NCBI GenBank assembly: GCA_947579665.1
Contig: OX388345.1
Span: 73,647,454 to 73,711,453, forward strand
DNA: 64,000 bases
DNA from: Sympetrum striolatum
Lineage: Eukaryota > Arthropoda > Insecta > Odonata > Libellulidae
Reading direction: 5' to 3'
Part shown: positions 57,107-64,000 of the stretch, in pieces
Position numbering within the stretch: position 1 is the first letter of the stretch
Layout: each line of letters begins with the position of its first letter
Program-made: the position numbers and the translations under genes
The notes under the pieces: generated by a model
Databases searched by the model: none
Seen by the model: the letters and a program-made list of their open reading frames with translations, nothing else
What the model was told of the DNA's origin: nothing

Positions 57107-57359
57107 ATTAAATAATTTAGTTGAAGCTAGGGCGCAATTTTTGGAAACTCAAGAAACTGTAATTAACGAATTTTACTAATTGCGCATATCATCCAGCAAA
57201 ATATTCCTGAAAATAATACTGAATATAATAAGGTACAAAATCATTAAAGAATTCGTTGGGAAAAAATAAAAAAATTGGTTGAAAATAATACCTAGAATGT
57301 GTGCATGATCCTCACGATTCACAATTCATCCCTGTTCAATGAGACGTTTTAAATTCATT

Positions 57360-57935
57360 AAGGCTTCTTCCTGGACGAGATCCAAGCTGGAGTTAGCTGA
57401 CCTCATTATTATTTAAACACGCGAGACTCGGAAAGTTCACTCGAAAATTTTCTCAAACTCAATTACGACGGAAAAAAGGTTCCCTTTGCTCATCATCGCA
57501 AACTGAGCACGATGTTTAGGAACTCATCCAAGAGTTTAGAGCAGTGGAGAGATGCTTAAATATTCCTTGAGGTCAGTCCATTCCTTCGCTTCAAAATACC
57601 TGACCTCAAAACTTTGCGAAATTTGGCAAAGCCGTCGTTATGCTCATGAATTTTCGACGTTGGAAAACTCAATCATAGCCTCGCTTCTCGACCCGTCCGT
57701 CTCCGAGATCCCATCCGTGAAATTTCCAATGATTTTCCCGCGCGAAAAAAGCGGTAACAAACATGGCCGCCTTTCTGATGCGCCAGGCCCATTTTACCCT
57801 CATTACCAAAGTAGGGAAATCGATCAAGTTGAAGTGCGCGGCCCGCTACGGGAGAGTTATTGCCGCCATGAGCTACATCACTCGCTGATGCTGGAATTGC
57901 TATGTCCCGTTACCTAAATGTGAAAAGAGAATTGA
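57360..57935 (+). other. GC-rich island with a 121-codon frame, unrecognised
   Basis: The plus frame 57552-57917 is the second longest in the window. Its product has no motif, signal peptide or membrane segment I recognise. The island is CpG-rich. It may be an exon or a regulatory element; evidence for either is lacking. Confidence 0.25.
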
Positions 57936-58244
57936 GCAGCTGAAATCATCGACGTGTCAAAAAACCTTTTGTAACTAAGTTTTTCTGGGGTCCGAGAATT
58001 TCTCCGCTCTTCTTATATTGGAACACCGATTGCCAATCTTCAATATGTAATTGGGACAGGAATGGCGAGACCTTTTTCTAATTTGGAATCGAGTATTTGG
58101 TAAACTAAATGGCTTGCGTGCGAAAGTGATGCTATAGGGTAGATGCTATCGTATCTGTGCTATGACATCCTTCGTCATTAGCGCAATCCTTATTTATTTA
58201 ATTTTGAGTTTTAAGGTCTCTATGGAGAAATATATAGCAAGGAT

Positions 58245-58349
58245 GGATCCTATAAAGTTCCGTGTATCAAAAATTGTCTAGCATGCCATTGTGGCCAGAC
58301 ATACTATAGGCTTGTCACTACCTATCTAGAGCATCCACCCCGGTTATGA
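58245..58349 (+). pseudogene. GIY-YIG domain remnant, Penelope-like retroelement
   Basis: The frame gives GSYKVPCIKNCLAC, then HCGQTYYRLVTTYLEH, and then a stop at 58347-58349. In Penelope-like elements and some related retroelements the endonuclease has the order Y-K-(x2)-C...C...C-x-(Y/I)-GQT-x-R-x-(L)...E-H. Here YKVPC, three further cysteines, GQT, an R-L pair and the terminal E-H line up, while the usual YIGQT is HCGQT. Upstream (58200-58245) the frame is interrupted, and the following sequence is AT-rich. No RT domain is seen nearby. A chance match over 35 residues is possible but less likely. Confidence 0.5.
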
Positions 58350-58871
58350 GAGATATCAGTTAACCGTTTTTCGCCACTATTTTGCCGTAAAGATTAATTT
58401 GTATTTTTATTCCATTTGTTTTATCAGGAAATTAATTTTCAATTCTCTTATTTACTTCCCTCTGTTCAAGTAATTATTAATTGGCTTAATCATGAACTAC
58501 TATTTTATATAATCTAGACTTAGACTCAATTACGTACTGGTATATATTGTAATAGTTAATGGCTATCGTTATCGTTTTTAATTCTCAAAGTTACTATGTT
58601 AATTTATTTCAAATGCCTTTCGCAGGTTCTTCTCTCTACTTGATTTGAGAAAATATTTTTCCGTGTGTTATATCCTATGAAAACCGTTCTTTACCTTCCG
58701 TATTTTTTCCAAATTTTTGCAAGTGTATTCTTTTGCAAACAAACCCATTGAATATTAGCTATCCTAAGATAATACCTCAGGTTGTTTTACAACCACTCAC
58801 TCTAATTTTTTACCCTTTATTTCTATTTACTTGCTCAAATTTTCGTATTTATCAAAATCGTCGACGAAAAG

Positions 58872-58925
58872 TTAGATGGAAGAAGAGGCTTTTCATTCTC
58901 AATCACACCTCAATAAAGACTTTAT
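58872..58925 (+). repeat. eroded LINE 3' end related to family L
   Basis: 'gttagatggaagaagaggct' then 'caatcacacctcaataaaga' parallels the terminal 'gttaggtggaagagaggc' ... 'cctaacctc.caataaag' of family L. The stem has decayed. Confidence 0.5.
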
Positions 58926-59099
58926 AGATCTTATATTTGAAAAAATTCTCAAGGATGGGTCAAAAGTAAGATGGATCTATCTAGTCTTTAAGTTACTTTA
59001 TAAAACCTTTCTCGAGATGTCTTCCCATAAGAATTCATTTCCTCTTTCTCTATGTTTGGCCTCAGTGTCAGTGCTAGATGAGGTATCTCTTTGAAAGGA

Positions 59100-59350
59100 T
59101 CCCTGCCAGGGATGTCCGGATCCTGAAAAGGGTCTTATGAAGTCCTTTAGGGGGTCATCGTTCGTCTCAACAGGAAGGGAAACGGAAGTATCCCTCAGGT
59201 AGTGTGCAATATTGGGAAGCTTCGTTTCTAATTCGCCCGCCGATGGGTCTGAGTAATCGACCCTTCAGACTTGGGAATGATGACCAGGGCTTCCATTATC
59301 GAGGGGCGAGAGAGTTATTCAAAAAGGGCAGAGGTCTTCATCCTCGATAC
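59100..59350. other. GC-richer unique island
   Basis: Includes the inverted motif GGATCC(CTGCCAGGGATGTCC)GGATCC near 59097-59117. No gene is recognised in the 72-codon plus frames. Confidence 0.3.
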
Positions 59351-59390
59351 GGCATCAAAAGCCTTCTCTCATATGAAGATGTAATAGTAG

Positions 59391-59470
59391 TACAGTGGAA
59401 CTTGGATCATTGGAACATTTAGGAACCAGCAAAAAAGTTCGAATTATGCAATAACACGAATTAAAGATAT
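59391..59470 (+). mobile_element. possible left end of a pogo/Tigger-like element
   Basis: TA followed by 'cagtggaacttggatcat' and, further in, 'gttcgaattatgcaataac' resembles pogo-type ends ('cagtggaacctcga'). A matching right end was not found. 'aaattcgaattaaccacg' at 60485 and 'tcgaactgcagaaattcgg' at 60571 may be interior relatives. Confidence 0.3.
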
Positions 59471-61320
59471 ATTTTAGTGAGGATTGAAAAACATGCTTCA
59501 TCACACCTACAACAAAAATATAAGGTGTCCGGGTTAAACGTATAATATTACAAAATGTAATAGCTTGAGAGTTAAATTTATTGGCGGTTTGTTTTTAGAA
59601 TTACGGTAACTCAAAATTTTATTTTTTATACAGTTAATACAGCTTGATATGTGCAGAATTGATGGTAGAAAGACATCTAATCTGTATTTTGCTCTCTCCG
59701 AGTGTTTTTCAGCATTGCAGGCGTAATATTTGCAATAACTGCAGGAATTCAATGGCACAGTTCTGGTAGATTACGAACTGGTATACTTGATTCTTGATAA
59801 AAAATCAAGTGGCGTCATAACTGGGCTTCTAGAGGGCCAAGCAATCAATGGACTATCTCTCCCAATCAAGCGATCTGAGAACTAGGTATCCAATAAATCC
59901 CTCACATTTACTGCATAATGGCTAGGTGCGCCTTCATTAAGCAAAAATAGAAAACATTTTGAGTTATCAAACTTAGCAAACAAAACGTAATACGTAAAAG
60001 TAAACCGCAAATGAATTTCTCAAGTTATTACATTATGTATGATAATATGTTTAATCCAGACACTCTGTATATATATTTTAGATTAAGATATCTATTTCGC
60101 AAGCCGCAAGTGGCATATTGCAGGGAATGTAGCAACACAAACATCATCACCTAATCTATCCTATCAGCTTCTCTATTTTTATCTCACTATTTCTCTTCTA
60201 TATTGCAAATCATTTGTATGTATCTTCCTTTGTTTGAAGGTTTTACTGAAAATCAAACAACAGTAAATGATAAAAAATGATGGTTTACCAATTGACAGAT
60301 CGCGAGGTCTCACTTGATCAAAGTGCCCGAACCGCTGAGGAATGAGGAAGTACCACAAAATGTACAAATTGTGCACAACCGTAGTAGACCGACATTTTAA
60401 TGTCGCCTGGCCTGTATTTGAGAAGTTCTTGTCGTGAAATTACTTTTCTTGCATTAAGCCGTGAAAATTTCGAATTTACCACAACAAAATTCGAATTAAC
60501 CACGATTATTTTACATTGTTTCGATACGAAATGCTTCGGACCAAGGAAAATGCCCGAATTGAAGACGATTTCGAACTGCAGAAATTCGGAATATTCTTTC
60601 TTCCTTTCATGGTTAAAATTTAATCTTCATCAAACAAAATAATTCCTTGGGTAAATCATGTACATCTTTCTCTCTCCGTAATTTCAATTTTCTATATCTA
60701 CCAATTCATTTATGACACACCAATACTTTCTTTCCACACGGAAAAAGAAATTCAGAAAATAATTTATTATTTTAATGTTGTGTTACTTTTATATTTAAGT
60801 ATAACCTTCATGAAGTATTATTTTAACGAAGGAAAATAATAAAATTGGTTCGGAAATTTCATGATACTACCGCTAAGATTTATTTCACCAAGATGAATTT
60901 GGGGTGCCTTTTCGTGTCATTACAGCAAAATCCGATCTAGTATTCAAGACAGAGAATTAAAGATGAGTAATTCCTTCCTCTCAAACAACAAGCGATGATT
61001 ACACGACCTCTCTCGTTTGGAAATCAACGTCGTCTTAGGCAGATCTTTCGTCTCTTTGGAGGGCTGCAGTGGCATCCTTGTCGAGGACGGAGAAGGGGAT
61101 AGGGCTCAAGATTCCCTGCGGACACGCGCCCCTTGAACGGGGTTCAGAAAAATAGAGGGCTGTAAATTCGCTAAGGAGGAGAAATGAGATAAGACGTGTT
61201 AGAGGACGCGATACTTGGAAGAAAGATTCACGCCCGTCAACCGCAAGTAAATGACCCTCCATAAGTGCGGCGAGGGATTAGATCTAAGAAGAGACCTGAT
61301 GGTCTCAATATCCAAATAAA
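59470..61320. other. unassigned DNA, GC-richer at 60950-61270
   Basis: No gene is recognised. The 75-codon minus frame at 61035-61262 lies in CpG-containing unique sequence and has no motif. Confidence 0.4.
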
Positions 61321-61429
61321 AGTCGAATTATTGTTATACTTATGTTACTTATTCTTCGTTCTTAACTTCATTAATGTGTGTATGTTCTTATTTTTGTATC
61401 ACTTTGTTTCAAATAGTCTATTTTGATCT

Positions 61430-61525
61430 CCTTTTCCATATCCATAATGCTCTGACGACATACGAGGTTAGGTGGAAGAGAGGCCCACTTGGGCCTAACC
61501 TCGCCAATAAAGGGTCAAATAAATA
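61430..61525 (+). mobile_element. LINE 3' end, family L, copy d, with intact stem-loop
   Basis: This is the best-preserved terminus. CGAGGTTAGG (61463-61472) pairs with CCTAACCTCG (61494-61503), and AGGCCCA with TGGGCCT forms an alternative inner stem at 61481-61496. Then comes 'ccaataaagggtc' and an (AAAT)n tail. The upstream blocks of copies a-c are not visible here. Confidence 0.75.
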
Positions 61526-62007
61526 AATAAATAAATATTCGCTATTTTGAAAAACTAACGTTAAGAGATTCTGGATTGACTGATTGGAGGCTACTTCATC
61601 TTCGCAATTCTCCATCAATTTCAATAGATATCGGTACGTTCACATGGTAAGCTCTCCAGTAATACACTCATCTATATCGAGCGAATAAATTTTGCCATAA
61701 TTATCCACAGGTTTTCACAATTTGCTTAACTTTGCAAACAGTAGTGGCGAAAATTGTGAAATCATGAATACAAAAATTACTACCTATAATATTTGTCTCT
61801 CCAACTACATGTTTTCATAGCAAATAGTTCCTTCACCGAGTTATTTATGTTGAAAGGAAAGATCAAAAACTCTTTTACACATGACAGTATGTGACGAATT
61901 GTTGTAGGCAGTCATACATAGGTTTCTTTTGTAACCGTTCCATTTCTATATTTTTACTTATACATAGCTGAGCATTCCCTGATGAGTTACTCCATGTTGG
62001 ATTAGAG

Positions 62008-62309
62008 CAGGGTTTCCAAAACTTTTTTTGCAATGGAACGCTTCGCTAACCTGGGAAATTTAACGGAACACTTTGCTTATTTTTAGGTTAGGTAATTTTA
62101 CTTGTAAAATTTTTAAAATTATTTATTTAGTAATTATTTTTAAATATAAAACTATAACATTATAATATAAACATATTAATGTAAATGTTTACTTGAAGTA
62201 GATAGTAATCAATCTTTAAATGTATTGCAGTGCATAACACCTTTCCAAATTGTCGTGGAACACCTATTCAGGTTCAGCGGAACACCGGAACATAGTTTGG
62301 GAAACCCTG
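62008..62309. mobile_element. hAT-type MITE, family 1, copy B (302 bp)
   Basis: It starts CAGGGTTTCCAAAAC and ends GTTTGGGAAACCCTG, with a perfect 8-bp duplication GATTAGAG at 62000-62007 and 62310-62317. The sequence is the reverse complement of 13648-13975 in layout: 'cggaacactttgcttatttt', 'aggttaggtaattttac', 'gtgcataacacctttccaaa', 'ttcagcggaacacc'. Non-autonomous. Confidence 0.96.
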
Positions 62310-62439
62310 GATTAGAGAGTTATTCACATGTTCCGATTTTTTCCAGATTTTCATTTCATTGTATAATAAAAAATTAATTAAACAGTCCATCAATTTCACA
62401 TTGTGAACACTATAGAAGTCCATAAAAATCTCTCTCGTA

Positions 62440-62516
62440 CAATCCTGGCCAAAATTAACGCAGCAGCGGCCGTAAGGATCGCTAGGGAGGTGCTGCCTTA
62501 ATTTTGGCCAGGAGTG
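62440..62516. mobile_element. Tc1-like MITE, 77 bp, flanked by TA
   Basis: Terminal inverted repeats of 19 bases, CAATCCTGGCCAAAATTAA (62440-62458) against its complement at 62498-62516 with one mismatch. TA lies immediately outside each end (62438-62439 and 62517-62518). The 'ctggccaaaatt' core is a hallmark of Tc1/mariner ends. Inner bases 'gcagca/tgctgc' extend the palindrome. Confidence 0.93.
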
Positions 62517-62519
62517 TAC

Positions 62520-64000
62520 AATCACTGATGCCCCATTGATTGTTGCACGTTGAGACGATTCCCTCGCTTGGTTACGGTCTGATACCGCCTCTAATTTCAC
62601 TTATCTACTCCATTACGTTACGAAACATAAAAATTCCATGCTCTGGCCCGTCTTCACCACAGGTGGTATGCAATCGGGGAAATGTTGAATGCGTATCAGT
62701 TTTGTATTCCCCTCTGCGTCACACGAACTGTAGTGAATGAGGTTTAATTCATTATCGCAATCGATGGCCCACTCATCCGTGGATTACTCCACTGGGTTCG
62801 ATTGATACTGAGATAAACATGCGGTGATCCACGTCACGGATTCACTCACGAATTCTGTTCCAGTCCCCGTCACAGATGGGGAAAAACTCCAAGAGGGTAA
62901 ATTTTACTAAACCACAGGATTACAGTAAAGTTTCAGTTTCTTTCTTGTAAGCTTGTGGTTAGGTGAAAATTTACCCTCAAGGAGATTTCGTATTTGATGC
63001 GATGAAGTTTTTTTATTTGATTTTATATCAATACCACAAAGTTACTCTTGAATTAATTTGACGCTATCGTTTAAATGGATAAGGATATGGGCCTGTCTCG
63101 CTAAAAAATGGGTGTAATTAATAGGAATCATTAAATTAACAAAAAAATAGTGGAAAGAATGGTATAATTCATGACGTAAATTCTTATAAAAAGGGTCACA
63201 CCTACAAGCTATCAAAATCTGTTAGGACGCCAAATGCGCATTTTATATTCAATGGAGGCTTCCTCAGGGGAAAGAGATGAATAAAAACCTATATCTTACG
63301 GAATGTGAACAAAACACATCTAAAACTTAATAATAATATGAGCATAATTTGTCAATATGCTCATAGATTGTGATTAATGAAATAAAAAATAGCTATCTAT
63401 CCTAAATTAAATGGAATGCATCTTAAAAGAAAAAAACTCTAATTAACACAGCAGATTCATTACGAACGCTTTCGACCGATAACGATGAATACAAGAAAAG
63501 GCAGAACTGAATCACAGTGAATGAACGAGGCGAATGACGAAAGAGATACTTCTATCAAAGGGGAACGCCTATGCACGTGTGTAAAGCAATACCTAACTAG
63601 TGGACACACCACAGGGGTACCAAGAACACTACTGGGAGGCCACGCATCACACAAAGAGAAGTGCTATTATAAACAAAACGAACCGTAGCAACAGGATTCT
63701 GTATCTTCATCCTTTGTTTACATCTCCGGCTTGAATGCAACAGAAAGAGTCCCCAATCACGACCTATGCACTCTCGCATTGGGCATCAAAGAGAACCACT
63801 TTGGTATGTACACCCACATGAAAAGCCGAACCTTTCTCCTCTTTCCGTACTAATTAGACTCCTCTTTTAATCAATTGCACCGACTCTATGGTTCCACGAC
63901 AGAACCCCACACGAAAAAAACCCACGTGGATAAAAGCCCACATAGACAAAACCTAACACCCAGACCCAATTTAAAAGGAAATTAAAAACGACAAATTGAT
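62520..64000. other. unassigned DNA to the window end
   Basis: No gene or strong repeat is recognised. 62540-62900 and 63450-63930 are moderately GC-rich with frames of 60-66 codons and no motif. Confidence 0.45.

Overview
The window is AT-rich eukaryotic nuclear DNA, almost certainly from an arthropod (probably an insect) with a repeat-laden genome. The evidence is the mobile-element complement: two families of hAT-type MITEs with intact 8-bp target duplications, tRNA-derived SINEs with A and B boxes, a 77-bp Tc1-like MITE flanked by TA, foldback elements, several families of non-LTR retrotransposon 3' ends with simple-sequence tails, a decayed LINE ORF2 C-terminus and a probable Penelope-like GIY-YIG remnant. 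I cannot name the species.

I found no host protein-coding gene, rRNA, bona fide tRNA gene or CRISPR array that I can support. The open frames are short (the longest is 191 codons, on the minus strand at 44543-45118). They match no family I recognise and fit chance frames in GC-richer islands. The window is best read as intergenic or deep intronic sequence: repeats of many ages set in unique AT-rich DNA, with GC-richer unique islands of about 200-600 bp that could be cis-regulatory or conserved non-coding elements.

Layout. 1-6260: tandem ~117-bp units at 1865-2197 and fragments of dispersed repeats. 6267-6600: a tRNA-like SINE split in its A-box by a hAT MITE. 7200-10300: a cluster of retrotransposon 3' segments, a palindromic MITE (8061-8230), and a 54-bp 5'-truncated SINE with a 13-bp target duplication (10096-10175). 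13640-14400: a hAT MITE and a foldback element whose second copy is at 26641-26885. 16970-17440: a hAT-like element carrying a minisatellite. 19080-20255: a minus-strand SINE and a tandemly duplicated retroelement tail. 21816-22565: a 175-bp tandem array ending in a hairpin. 23380-25392: LINE tails. 28317-29386: a 1.07-kb terminal-inverted-repeat element. 31465-32125: LINE ORF2 remains beside a dispersed repeat. 33225-37750: a duplicated 0.3-kb repeat and a second hAT family-2 MITE. 38733-39645: blocks of ~16-bp degenerate repeats in inverted arrangement. 40771-43690: a complete SINE with target duplication and inverted-repeat elements. 46533-53760: a minisatellite, SINEs, two minus-strand LINE 3' ends and a long inverted repeat. 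54838-62519: a direct duplication, a SINE, a hairpin MITE, the GIY-YIG remnant, LINE tails, a hAT MITE and a Tc1-like MITE.

No set of genes works together here. The connecting story is transposition history, including nested insertions and several elements whose boundaries can be fixed to the base by target-site duplications.
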